From contig NZ_CAKRAH010000005.1 of the NCBI RefSeq assembly GCF_934294775.1, positions 35,222-99,221 on the forward strand: 64,000 bases of DNA, written 5' to 3'. Position 1 is the first letter of the stretch. Every line of letters starts with the position of its first letter. Below the pieces are notes generated by a model. That model had not been told where the DNA came from, did not search any database, and saw only the letters and a list, made by a program, of their open reading frames with translations. This stretch comes from an uncultured Dorea sp. GTDB taxonomy: Bacteria; Bacillota; Clostridia; Lachnospirales; Lachnospiraceae. Below are positions 16,401 through 24,688 of the stretch, piece after piece. Made by a program: the position numbers and the translations under genes.

Positions 16401-16805
16401 TTAGATCTTTGACAAAATATCATTTTTATCTTCTTCTGTTAATTCATTCATCGTCCATCCAAGACCTACTTTGTCATCTTTGTGTCTTGGGATCATGTGT
16501 ACATGATAATGGAATACTGTCTGACCTGCAGCTTCCCCGTTATTCTGAACGATGTTATAACCGTCACAATTCAGAACCTTTGTCATCTTTGTGATCATCT
16601 TTTTAGCAAGGATCATAGACTTTCCTGCGATCTCATCATCCAGTTCATACAGGTTCGCATAGTGTTCTTTTGGAAGAATCAATGCATGTCCTTTTGCTGC
16701 CGGATTTGCATCCAGAATGACACGGAAGTCATCGTCCTCATACAATGTCGCAGTTGGGATTTCTCCATTTGCAAGTTTGCAAAAAATACAATTATCATCC
16801 TTCAT
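16401..16805 (-). CDS. HIT family nucleotide hydrolase
   Basis: 134-residue histidine-triad protein. The triad HYHVHMIP (about 108-115) is intact, and CIFCKLANGEIPTA at the N-terminus is typical of HinT-like enzymes that hydrolyse adenosine phosphoramidates. The ATG has AAGGAC upstream. The sigma factor gene begins 23 bp downstream on the same strand, so the two may be co-transcribed. Confidence 0.92.
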   Translation of the reverse strand: MKDDNCIFCKLANGEIPTATLYEDDDFRVILDANPAAKGHALILPKEHYANLYELDDEIAGKSMILAKKMITKMTKVLNCDGYNIVQNNGEAAGQTVFHYHVHMIPRHKDDKVGLGWTMNELTEEDKNDILSKI

Positions 16806-16836
16806 AAAATTGTCCTTCTTTCTATATATTTTTTGA

Positions 16837-16865
16837 TTGATTATTTGAACCGCCGATGCTAAACT
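16837..16865 (+). promoter_or_regulatory. Predicted promoter of the histidine kinase gene
   Basis: TTGATT and TAAACT with a 17-bp spacer, about 30 bp before the ATG. Confidence 0.4.
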
Positions 16866-16893
16866 GATACCTCAGAAAGGGGCGGTATCTATT

Positions 16894-17646
16894 ATGTTAA
16901 CTTCGACAGACTATGACAAATTACAACAGATTATGCAGGAAAGTCCGGAGCACGAAGCGCTGATTTCAAGACTTTTACAGTCTCATCGTATGGAAGTCAG
17001 TGCAATCAGTCATGAAATCCGGAATCCTTTGACGCTTGTCTACAGCACACTTCAACTCATTGAATCCACACACCCGGAAGTCCATACATTTACCCACTGG
17101 CAGGAACTCCATCAGGATATTGAATACATGAAGCAATTATTAGAAGAATTATCTTCTTACAATAACAGCGAACGATTAGAACTGGACTTAATTGACACTA
17201 GTCTTTTCTTCCGCCGGATTGCTCTGTCTTTTGCTTCTTCGATTGTGGATACAGATATTGAATTCTCTTCTTTGATTACAGAAGATCTGCCATCTATATC
17301 CGTTGATTCACTGAAGATGCGTCAGGCTCTTCTGAATCTGCTGCGTAATGCGCATGATGCATGTATTGCTGTCACCAAACCAGCGATCACCTTATCTGTC
17401 TCCCTGGATCCACAGGATTCATCCATGCTGTGTATCACGATCACAGATAACGGTTGTGGTATCAAACCGGAAGATCAGGCTTCTGTCTTTGAACCTTTTA
17501 TTACACATAAGGCTGACGGAACAGGACTTGGTCTGGCTGTCACCAGACGTATCATCCTTGCCCATCATGGTACGATTACGTTAGATTCCACTCCCGGTAC
17601 CGGTACAACGTTTTCGATTGCGCTTCCAATACAGGAGAATACCTAA
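16894..17646 (+). CDS. Soluble orphan sensor histidine kinase
   Basis: 250 residues, only the transmitter module: phospho-acceptor box SAISHEIRNPLTL with H40, N box NLLRNAHDA, G1 DNGCGIKPED and G2 GTGLGLAV. No membrane segment and only about 30 residues before the DHp domain, so sensing must come through a partner. No response regulator gene is nearby. In sporulating Firmicutes such orphan kinases often feed Spo0A or Spo0F, which is an inference here. AAGGGG precedes the ATG. Its last 66 bp overlap the convergent rhomboid gene. Confidence 0.88.
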   Translation: MLTSTDYDKLQQIMQESPEHEALISRLLQSHRMEVSAISHEIRNPLTLVYSTLQLIESTHPEVHTFTHWQELHQDIEYMKQLLEELSSYNNSERLELDLIDTSLFFRRIALSFASSIVDTDIEFSSLITEDLPSISVDSLKMRQALLNLLRNAHDACIAVTKPAITLSVSLDPQDSSMLCITITDNGCGIKPEDQASVFEPFITHKADGTGLGLAVTRRIILAHHGTITLDSTPGTGTTFSIALPIQENT

Positions 17647-18201
17647 GAAGAATCCTGCCACCAGTCCACCGATATGCGCCATGTTATCGACGCCTCCACT
17701 TGTGAATCCATAGTACAGCGTCAATATGATCATGAAGACCAGTCCACGCCCGGATACATCTCCGATGTGTCCGCGGTTACGGATTGCCACATACAGAAGT
17801 GCTCCGATCACGCCAAAGATTGCTCCGGATGCACCTGCAGATACCGCCAGATCTCCGGTTTGTATCTGCATCCATAAGGATAACAGGTTCCCTGCTAATC
17901 CACTTACGAAATATATGATCAGGAATTTTATCTTTCCTATCTCGCTTTCCAGAACCCATCCCATTGTCCCAAGCACAATCATATTATTGAACAGATGATC
18001 GTAACCAAAGTGTAAGAACATACTGGTGAATAACCGGTAATATTCCCCACGTCCCACAATATATGGGGCATACATTGCGCCGTGCTCCAGCATGAATCCG
18101 CTATTCTCTGTCATTCCAAAGAAAGAAAGTCCCAGAAACACGATGATATTCGCTGCTGCCAGAATCACGGTACAAGGTGCCTTGATCGTATTCTTATTCA
18201 T
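17581..18201 (-). CDS. Rhomboid family intramembrane serine protease
   Basis: 206 residues with about six membrane helices. Catalytic Ser is in AGASGAIFG (about residue 125) and catalytic His in AHIGGLVAGF (about 181); the HLFNNM motif of loop/helix 2 is present. It cuts membrane protein substrates inside the bilayer. I chose the ATG with AAAGGTGA upstream; a GTG five codons earlier lies within that site. The last 22 codons overlap the 3' end of the kinase gene on the other strand. Confidence 0.9.
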   Translation of the reverse strand: MNKNTIKAPCTVILAAANIIVFLGLSFFGMTENSGFMLEHGAMYAPYIVGRGEYYRLFTSMFLHFGYDHLFNNMIVLGTMGWVLESEIGKIKFLIIYFVSGLAGNLLSLWMQIQTGDLAVSAGASGAIFGVIGALLYVAIRNRGHIGDVSGRGLVFMIILTLYYGFTSGGVDNMAHIGGLVAGFFLGILLYWKRNRKRCTGTGSGI

Positions 18202-18372
18202 TACGCGCGTCGTCACCTTTCCAGATATTCTTTTTTGTCTTTTTTTCTGTCTCTTTCAGTATATCATAAGTTAATGGACTTCTCACAACATTTCTTCTCT
18301 GTTTCCCATTCCATTTTTACACTTTCTGTCAACTTTTTGTTGCAGTATTTTCTACATTCCTGCTATACCTCA

Positions 18373-19161
18373 TCACAGTTCCTCTTCCTCTATATGCAGG
18401 CCATCCCATTCGCCCCATTTTGCTTTTTTGTGTTTATTTAAGAACCGTTTTACAGGCGACCACAGATTATCGGTTTCCCGCATGATGGAGCTTCCCATCT
18501 CCTGTTCCGAGATCCAGTCATGCTCTTTTGTATCGTAGCGGAAGCCGGTAGATTCTTCTTTTTTGTCATCAAATAGATCTTCCTGCTTATCTGCAGGCAT
18601 ATCCGGAAACATATTCTTTTGTCTGTTTTTCGGATTACCTTTGTCCTCTTCTTCTGCTTCTTCCTGACATGCTTCGATCAGTTTTTCCAGGCTGTAGTTT
18701 TCTTCCATCGTTTCTTTATGCAGGAGGAATACAAGACGTACACATTCCTGATCCTGATAATCTGCCACCTTTACCAGATACTCTGTCAGCACATGAAACG
18801 CTTCCCATATATCCTGCTGTGCCGGTGGATAATAACAGAAATAAAAGCTTCCTTCTTCGAAAAAGATATACTCCGGTTCTAACAGAATGCAGTCTTTATC
18901 CAGCAGATATTTTTCCGTCTCCCGGATTGCATTGCCAAGCTGTGCCAGCAGAAGCCGTATGTCTTCCGTCTGAAGCTTTGCTCTTGCATACATCGCCTTT
19001 AACGACAGCTTTCCGCTGACGTCATAGTCATAATAACTACTTCCATTCATGCCCCGTCCGCCAACTTTTAAGAATCTTTCCAGTGAATTTGCTTTCAGCA
19101 TCTTCATCTGATAATCCTCTTTATATAATACGTGTTCTTCAATCGTAATTTTCCGTTCCAT
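18373..19161 (-). CDS. DUF6382-like protein of the Tad locus
   Basis: 262-residue cytoplasmic protein. The N-terminal ~165 residues resemble DUF6382 (YLLDKDCILLEPEYIFF and FYFCYYPP blocks). In many Lachnospiraceae this domain is joined to a C-terminal FHA domain; here an acidic linker (about 170-215) is followed by a short Trp/Lys-rich end and no FHA fold is visible, so it may be a truncated or naturally short form. The ATG overlaps the TadE-like stop (TAATG), showing it is the last gene of the pilus operon. Confidence 0.75.
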   Translation of the reverse strand: MERKITIEEHVLYKEDYQMKMLKANSLERFLKVGGRGMNGSSYYDYDVSGKLSLKAMYARAKLQTEDIRLLLAQLGNAIRETEKYLLDKDCILLEPEYIFFEEGSFYFCYYPPAQQDIWEAFHVLTEYLVKVADYQDQECVRLVFLLHKETMEENYSLEKLIEACQEEAEEEDKGNPKNRQKNMFPDMPADKQEDLFDDKKEESTGFRYDTKEHDWISEQEMGSSIMRETDNLWSPVKRFLNKHKKAKWGEWDGLHIEEEEL

Positions 19162-19646
19162 TATATTCCGCCTCTCATCTTAATCCCCAACTTTTTCATA
19201 TCTTCTCTGCCCCTTCCATTCACTTTCTTCCCTAATTTTTTTATTCTTCTCATATCCCGGATATGTTTCTCAGGCTTTGTAATGGCAGCCTCGCTTTTTA
19301 CCGATAATGACATTCGCTTTTTTCTCGCAGTGGCCTCTATCTGTATCTTCTCATCCGTTACGGTACAGGATGCCTTCGCCCCGGAAAACAGGATGCATTT
19401 GCGTCCGACTCTTTCGGAGAATAGCCGGTTTAATTCACTTTCACTGACACCATCTTTTTCCCTTGCTTTGGTACTTCCTACTACTGCTGTTTCGTACGCT
19501 GCTGAAGCAATGACATTCTTATCATGATAATAAAAAGCAGCCAGAATACAGCCCATAATCAGGAATAAGATCATTGGCATCAGGAAAGACATCTCTACTG
19601 TAAAATTTCCTTTCAGATATACTTTTCTGTCATATGTTTTTTGCAT
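19161..19646 (-). CDS. TadE-like pseudopilin
   Basis: 161 residues. A short basic leader ends in KG before NFTVEMSFLMPMILFLIMG, a prepilin-type cleavage site with Glu at +5 and one hydrophobic helix. The rest is a small extracytoplasmic domain with a basic tail (KKLGKKVNGRGRED). TadE-type minor pilins prime Flp pilus assembly. I chose the ATG with GGAAG upstream over a TTG six codons earlier that lies inside the preceding gene. Confidence 0.72.
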   Translation of the reverse strand: MQKTYDRKVYLKGNFTVEMSFLMPMILFLIMGCILAAFYYHDKNVIASAAYETAVVGSTKAREKDGVSESELNRLFSERVGRKCILFSGAKASCTVTDEKIQIEATARKKRMSLSVKSEAAITKPEKHIRDMRRIKKLGKKVNGRGREDMKKLGIKMRGGI

Positions 19647-19650
19647 ATAT

Positions 19651-20091
19651 TTACCATCTTCCAATTACTACACTCAATAGATACCCGGCCGTAAGGAACG
19701 GGAAAAATGGCAATGACCAGTTTCCTCTTTTCTTCTGTACTACAAACGTAAATAGCCCGGCAAGCCCAAGCACAATAAATGCACTTGCCAGCACTTCCAG
19801 AAGTCCCCATAGACCAAGATAGATTCCAAGAATTACAATAGCAAAACTATCCCCATATCCAATTGCTTCTTTTGTAAACTTACTGATTCCTACAAAGATG
19901 CCGCCCACCAGTGCCCCCGCAAGGGCCAGCCGCCAGTCTATCCTTACAAATACAATCCGGTAGATTACAGCACCTGCCAGACAGCTAACCAGCACATCTC
20001 TTGGTACCTTCCGTATCTTATAATCCATAAGCGATAACACACTTAAGATAATCATGACTACACATTTACTTATTGTCCACATTTGGAACAT
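19651..20091 (-). CDS. Type IV prepilin peptidase (TadV/CpaA type)
   Basis: 146-residue A24 aspartic protease of the inner membrane with about five helices. The catalytic Asp residues are in LMDYKIRKVP (about residue 23) and GYGDSFA (about 80). It lacks an N-methylation domain, as usual for Tad systems. It would process the Flp pilin, the two TadE-like proteins and perhaps the DUF5702 protein of this locus, all of which carry KG cleavage sites. The start overlaps the upstream TadE gene by 22 nt. Confidence 0.88.
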   Translation of the reverse strand: MFQMWTISKCVVMIILSVLSLMDYKIRKVPRDVLVSCLAGAVIYRIVFVRIDWRLALAGALVGGIFVGISKFTKEAIGYGDSFAIVILGIYLGLWGLLEVLASAFIVLGLAGLFTFVVQKKRGNWSLPFFPFLTAGYLLSVVIGRW

Positions 20092-20897
20092 GCCCCCTTT
20101 CCGGCTGCTTCTGACAATGGTACCGCCTGTACGGTTCTTTTTAATCCACTGCAGTTTCTTTCACTGTGATAGCGGTCTCCATACCCGGTTATGAAGACTC
20201 CTGTACTGTTCTTTTTTCCGCACCGCTCACATGGATAATATTTCCCACCGCTTTCATTGCGAAGTCCGGTTACTGAACTTCCGCTTACCATCCGGACTGA
20301 CAGATCCAGATACGGACACTTCAGATTCTTATGATATACAGTTCCGGTCTCGGTGATATATACCGTCTCCTCGCCTTGATCGGTGAGTCCTTCTTTTTCA
20401 TAACCGCTCCACGTCTTGATCTTCATCGTCTCATTGCATTTCACAGGTGCAATTCCGAACATCGGTACCGGAATCCGGACCTGGTATTCTGCGGTAAGCT
20501 GTCCAATCCCGGTACGGACCGACATTCTGGATTTGTGACAATGGATACCTCCGCTTCCGCCTTCTATAATGCTCCGGTTCAGCCGTCCTGTCCCGATTGC
20601 TTCGGTGACATCCTGCTCAATCTTTGACGGCAGAAGGACCTGGGTCATACAGCTTTCGGTTGCTGCTTTTTTTCCTGCATACTGAAGCCCGTTTCTGACC
20701 GCGGTATGTACTGCCATCATCTCCAGCAGATACAGCACCGTCACCACTGCCAGAAAGAAAACCGGTACGGCAATGGATGCTTCTACCGTTATACTGCCTT
20801 TAATACACTTCTTTTCTGAGGCGGATAAGGATACCCTTCCAGACTCTGGATGATACTTGTAGATAGGTTGTGAGGGTGGTAGTATCGATTTTTTCAT
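20070..20897 (-). CDS. TadE-like pseudopilin with two cysteine motifs
   Basis: 275 residues. After a leader ending KG comes SITVEASIAVPVFFLAVVTV, a TadE-type pilin helix with Glu at +5 of the predicted cleavage site. The extracytoplasmic part ends in two related units, YHKNLKCPYLDLS...YYPCERCGKK (about 185-228) and YHSERNCSGLKRT...ACSKCGQ (about 238-275). Each has a single Cys followed by CxxC, which could bind a metal or form disulfides. A purine-rich ribosome site lies unusually far (about 17 nt) from the ATG. Confidence 0.78.
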   Translation of the reverse strand: MKKSILPPSQPIYKYHPESGRVSLSASEKKCIKGSITVEASIAVPVFFLAVVTVLYLLEMMAVHTAVRNGLQYAGKKAATESCMTQVLLPSKIEQDVTEAIGTGRLNRSIIEGGSGGIHCHKSRMSVRTGIGQLTAEYQVRIPVPMFGIAPVKCNETMKIKTWSGYEKEGLTDQGEETVYITETGTVYHKNLKCPYLDLSVRMVSGSSVTGLRNESGGKYYPCERCGKKNSTGVFITGYGDRYHSERNCSGLKRTVQAVPLSEAAGKGACSKCGQ

Positions 20898-21077
20898 AAT
20901 GCTTTGCGAATCCTTCTCCTTTCTTAATATTTAGTACTTCTCAGGGAATTACTTTGATGCCTGAAAGGGCATCCGTATCCACCTCAGATCCATTAATTTT
21001 TCTGTTACATGTTTCTCTTATATCTTTGAGAAAATACGCTGTTCCATCAGCATTATCCCTTTCTTTTTCTGTTCTTC
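20898..21077. other. Gap inside the Tad operon
   Basis: 180 bp between the DUF5702 stop and the TadE start. No reading frame with a ribosome site exceeds a dozen codons, and no terminator is seen, so transcription probably continues. It may hold the remains of a lost small gene. Confidence 0.4.
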
Positions 21078-22424
21078 TTACTGGTATCCATAATAAGTCT
21101 GAAACTGATACTGTACATTTCTTCTTAATCTGCATACCGTCTCCACTTCCATCCTGCTTACGCAGTAATCCATCCGGAATCCCGGCTGTCCGTACAGGGT
21201 CTGCATATTTTTTTCAATCATTCCCATTGACCGGACCGCCATTGTCTCTTTTCCTTCCAGGAATAAAAGTATCCGGAGATATTCTTTATATCCATTGCCG
21301 CCTTCCATATCGGACGATGCCCCACCGTCTTCTTCGGTTCCAAGCTTCATAAGGCCTGCCAATGACAACTGCCAGTTGGCATCATTCTTGGTCGCTGTCA
21401 CTTTTTTCCCGCTAAAGAGTGTGCGTACATCCATCACGGATTCCCCATATGCCCACGCCAGAAGGATCCCCTGTGCAGCAGCTTCCGTAATCGCCGGAAC
21501 TGCCAGCAACGTACACAGTGTCCCGGCCAGCGCTCTTGCTTCTGCCTGCTTCGCACTGCTTGACTGCAGATACAGGTAATTTGGCACAAACCGCAGCATA
21601 ACCAGCCGGTTCGCCACCGCTTCCAAATTCTCCCGGTCGCTTTCTTTTCCACCCAGAATATATTCCAGTTCATAGTCAAGTGCCCCGCCTTTTGCTGCTT
21701 CAGTAAATGCCCCAAAGTGTTCCAGTGCATATTCACCCATCAGGACAGATGACAGAGTATTCCCATCATTTTCTACATCTTCAAATGAACCATATCCGGT
21801 CTGGTTCTGTCTCTTTTCCGGCATGTCTGATAGTGCGATTCTCTTTTCAGATACCTGCTTGTCTTTTGGTAAGACAAGGTTTAATATCGGTGTGCTCTTT
21901 AATACACCGACATGTGCCATCGGGTTTTCTTCTGTGGGAAGTTCCGCTTCCTGTTCTTCTAATAATGACTCCAAAGTCTCTTTTTGAAGGGTTTCTTCCC
22001 GGCCAAATGTCCCCGCCTGTTCTTCCTGGTGTTTCCACAGTGATGTATTTCCCAGATACTGGTCTGCCCATGACACACCATATCTGTGCTTCATGTATTT
22101 TCCTACTTCCCGGATGAATGCCTGTCCGTGATTGTCTGTAAAAAGCTCGATCCGTTTGATCTCGTTATCCATGTCTGCGCCATAATAGGCCAGCCGGTTC
22201 TTAATATTCTCTTCACTGTAAGAGCCGGTTTCATATCCTGCTTCCAGACCGAATAAGTCATACTGCTCCAGTAATTCTTTCTGATATTCTGCGAATACAC
22301 ATTCCATCGCCCGGTTCATATCTGCCCGCCTGTAATTCTTCGCCATCTGTATCGAAGCACTCTCCGTCAGTGCTGTCACAAGTGACATGATCAGCGCAAA
22401 TACCAGTGTCAGATATACCGTCAC
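21078..22424 (-). CDS. DUF5702 domain protein of the Tad locus
   Basis: About 450 residues; the family is confined to Firmicute Tad loci and its function is unknown. The N-terminal helix (VYLTLVFALIMSLVTALTE) is followed by a long extracytoplasmic domain. The coordinate given is the first standard start (GTG) after the flp gene. However, the residues just before it (LRYLKGE) look like a prepilin leader with a KG cleavage site, so real initiation may be upstream inside flp, where the only in-frame options are an ATT at 22469 preceded by GGTGA, a GTG near 22608, and a TTG at 22637. The frame is open through the whole flp gene. Confidence 0.72.
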   Translation of the reverse strand: MTVYLTLVFALIMSLVTALTESASIQMAKNYRRADMNRAMECVFAEYQKELLEQYDLFGLEAGYETGSYSEENIKNRLAYYGADMDNEIKRIELFTDNHGQAFIREVGKYMKHRYGVSWADQYLGNTSLWKHQEEQAGTFGREETLQKETLESLLEEQEAELPTEENPMAHVGVLKSTPILNLVLPKDKQVSEKRIALSDMPEKRQNQTGYGSFEDVENDGNTLSSVLMGEYALEHFGAFTEAAKGGALDYELEYILGGKESDRENLEAVANRLVMLRFVPNYLYLQSSSAKQAEARALAGTLCTLLAVPAITEAAAQGILLAWAYGESVMDVRTLFSGKKVTATKNDANWQLSLAGLMKLGTEEDGGASSDMEGGNGYKEYLRILLFLEGKETMAVRSMGMIEKNMQTLYGQPGFRMDYCVSRMEVETVCRLRRNVQYQFQTYYGYQ

Positions 22425-22432
22425 TTCACCTT

Positions 22433-22609
22433 TTAGATACCGGAGCTTTCGCTTGTGATCTTTTCGAATATGGAATTCACCAGTGAAGTCAGCTGGTCTT
22501 TGAATATGATGACCAGACCGATCAGTACCACCAGAATCAGTATCACTTCTACCACACCGATTCCTTTGTCGTCTTTTAATACCTGTAATGCATATCGTAT
22601 TCTCCACAT
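22433..22609 (-). CDS. flp: Flp-type IVb pilin (Flp1-like)
   Basis: 58-residue major pilin candidate, missed by simple longest-frame calling because the DUF5702 frame is open across it. It begins MWRIRYALQVLKDDKG, then IGVVEVILILVVLIGLVIIF, a prepilin site with Glu at +5 and one hydrophobic helix, and a short C-terminus ending TSESSGI. This matches the Flp1-like family of Clostridial Tad loci. AGGAAG lies 8 nt before the ATG. It sits right after tadC and before the DUF5702 gene, the expected place for the structural pilin. Confidence 0.85.
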   Translation of the reverse strand: MWRIRYALQVLKDDKGIGVVEVILILVVLIGLVIIFKDQLTSLVNSIFEKITSESSGI

Positions 22610-22637
22610 ATATTTTCTTCCTTTCTCTTATCTTCAA

Positions 22638-23873
22638 TCATATCTGCATCGAGAAAAACGCCGGTACAATAACGATCACAAGCACCACCGCCAGCATCAG
22701 GAACATCGGAAGTAAGAGTTTCGTTCCGGCCTCTTCCCCCAGTCGTTTTGCCTGTGCCTTGCGGTCTTCAAATGCCTGCACTGCTTCCATCTTAAGAAGC
22801 TGTGTCAATCCCTTCGTACCTTTCCGCAGGTTCTGTGATAACAGTGCCCCAAGCCGTATATACGCCTGCACCTCACATCTTCTTCCAAAATTCTCATAGC
22901 TCTGCGCTTCCGTCATACCACTGTCCATCTCATAGCAGGTCTTCTTCATTTCTTCATACGCATACCGTCTGTCTGCTTCTATATCTTCTGTCTCTTTGAT
23001 ATCTTTTACATATGCTTCTACTACATTTCTCCATGCACGTTTGACCGTCATGCCTGCCCCCAGATAGAGCGTCAGCTTGTTGATGATCTCTGGATAGTCT
23101 CTTAACATCTGCTTTTTTCTTTCTTCCTGTGCTTTGACCTGGTTCTGCTTCTTTAGTGCGATCAGTAATCCTCCGATCAGGATTCCCATCACGATAACCA
23201 CGATCCCCCTGTATTGAAATGGACGGTAATACGTAAGTTTTCTTCCATCCAGCTCTTTTGGAAGCTGTACTACCGGTTTTGCAGGATCTTTTGCATTTGC
23301 TTCCTTTAATCCTTCTTTTACTGTCTGAATACGTTTTTCTTCTCCAGTTATTGCTTTGGGATACACCGGAACGCAGAACTGATGAATCTTCTGTTCCTTT
23401 TCATCCCCAGTATAACTAAGAACCGCCGTGATATTTACTGCTACTCCTTCGTCTTTTATCTTTGTTTCCTGCAGTTCTCCCCGGCTGTTCATTACATCAT
23501 ACCGGTCCAGTATCCAGCGTATCTTCACCGGTTCTCCCGGAACCTCCGTCATAAGATCCAGATCGTGATCTACGTGTTCCAGCGTCTCATTCTCCCCTTG
23601 GATCATACGGTCCATCCGTCGTATGATACGGTCAAATAATTCCTGGACTTCTTTTTCTGTATACCGGCGTTCTGATATTTCTACTTTGCTTCTTATCTTT
23701 TCTGTTTTGCCTTTATCATCTGATCCGATCCTGATATCTAATTCTTCTGTACGTGTTCCTTTTCCATAGGTCTTTCGTTCTATTGCTGGTTTTATCTGCT
23801 TTGCTGAATGTACTCCATCTGCACATACCAGTACGATCCCCAATATAACGATTGCCAGAACCACCAGGATCAT
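22638..23873 (-). CDS. tadC: TadC-like type II secretion F-domain protein
   Basis: 411-residue inner-membrane platform protein for Flp pilus assembly. An N-terminal helix (MILVVLAIVILGIVLVC) and an unusually long extracytoplasmic segment (about 25-220) precede two more helices and the T2SSF domain (GAGMTVKRAW, LGALLSQNLRKG). The C-terminal helices end at MFLMLAVVLVIVIVPAFF. I chose the ATG that overlaps the tadB stop as ATGA; an in-frame start 20 codons earlier would overlap tadB more. Confidence 0.85.
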   Translation of the reverse strand: MILVVLAIVILGIVLVCADGVHSAKQIKPAIERKTYGKGTRTEELDIRIGSDDKGKTEKIRSKVEISERRYTEKEVQELFDRIIRRMDRMIQGENETLEHVDHDLDLMTEVPGEPVKIRWILDRYDVMNSRGELQETKIKDEGVAVNITAVLSYTGDEKEQKIHQFCVPVYPKAITGEEKRIQTVKEGLKEANAKDPAKPVVQLPKELDGRKLTYYRPFQYRGIVVIVMGILIGGLLIALKKQNQVKAQEERKKQMLRDYPEIINKLTLYLGAGMTVKRAWRNVVEAYVKDIKETEDIEADRRYAYEEMKKTCYEMDSGMTEAQSYENFGRRCEVQAYIRLGALLSQNLRKGTKGLTQLLKMEAVQAFEDRKAQAKRLGEEAGTKLLLPMFLMLAVVLVIVIVPAFFSMQI

Positions 23874-24688
23874 ACGTCGATTCTCAGGATCCTGACACCC
23901 AGATAATAAGCGCTTCCGTAAACCAACAGACATACCGTCATCACCCCGATTCCTAATACATTTCCATACAGCTGTCCCATGAATTCCGGGAAACTAAGCG
24001 ACATATATCCAATGATTCCATACGGCACCGCCGACATAATCTGGAATTCATACTTTTTTGCCGATAATAGTGTGTCGATCTCCCGTTTTACTTCGATCTT
24101 GTCACCAATCTGGTTTGTCGTATTCCTAATGATGCCGATCATATCCCCGCCGCTTTTTTTCGCCGTTACGAATACGGTCACGAAGCTTCTGACATCCTCT
24201 GACGGCACATGACAGGCGAACTCTTCCAGTACCTGTTCCACCGGTATATTCATACGCAGCTTCCGGGCGATTATAAGTAATTCTTTGGAAACACGTGCCT
24301 GCGGCGGATACATGACCTGAAGCTCTTTTTGCGTCTCATAAAATGCATTTTCTACCGAATATCCGGTTGCCAGAGCTGACGATACGGTCTGGATCATCTC
24401 CCGGAACTGCTTCTGGAATTCCTGTTCCTTTTTCTTACATTCCTCATTCAGGAATTCCCGGTACATCCATATGCCTGCCGGCATCAGTACGATCACTGCC
24501 CAGACACTCCGGTAATAGAGCCACGCCGTCACCATCTGGATCATCATTGCCTTCGCACCTGCTCTTAACCGCTCCGTTCTGGTAATATCCTGCTGCCATG
24601 AGCTTCTCACAGTGAGTAAGTTCCTGAACCTTTTTCCAGTATCCTTTGACACTTCCTCCATCATGTCCTTGTTCTTTTGTTCCCGCAT
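23870..24688 (-). CDS. tadB: TadB-like type II secretion F-domain protein
   Basis: 272-residue inner-membrane platform protein that pairs with TadC. Two hydrophobic segments near residues 55-75 are followed by the cytoplasmic T2SSF domain (QTVSSALATGYSVENAFYE, FAVTAKKSGGDM-like VTAKKSGGDMIGI) and two C-terminal helices. The start ATG has a near-perfect AGGAGGTGACGG just before it although it lies 245 bp inside the cpaF frame. A shorter start at MMIQMV would reduce the overlap but has a poor ribosome site. Confidence 0.85.
   Translation of the reverse strand: MREQKNKDMMEEVSKDTGKRFRNLLTVRSSWQQDITRTERLRAGAKAMMIQMVTAWLYYRSVWAVIVLMPAGIWMYREFLNEECKKKEQEFQKQFREMIQTVSSALATGYSVENAFYETQKELQVMYPPQARVSKELLIIARKLRMNIPVEQVLEEFACHVPSEDVRSFVTVFVTAKKSGGDMIGIIRNTTNQIGDKIEVKREIDTLLSAKKYEFQIMSAVPYGIIGYMSLSFPEFMGQLYGNVLGIGVMTVCLLVYGSAYYLGVRILRIDV

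Noticed and set aside
20941..21135. 64-codon minus-strand frame in the Tad operon gap
   Set aside because: It overlaps the DUF5702 end out of frame, has no ribosome site and no family features.
24444..24688. Frameshift or pseudogene in cpaF
   Set aside because: All ATPase motifs and the family C-terminus are intact; the extra tail and the strong tadB ribosome site explain the overlap.
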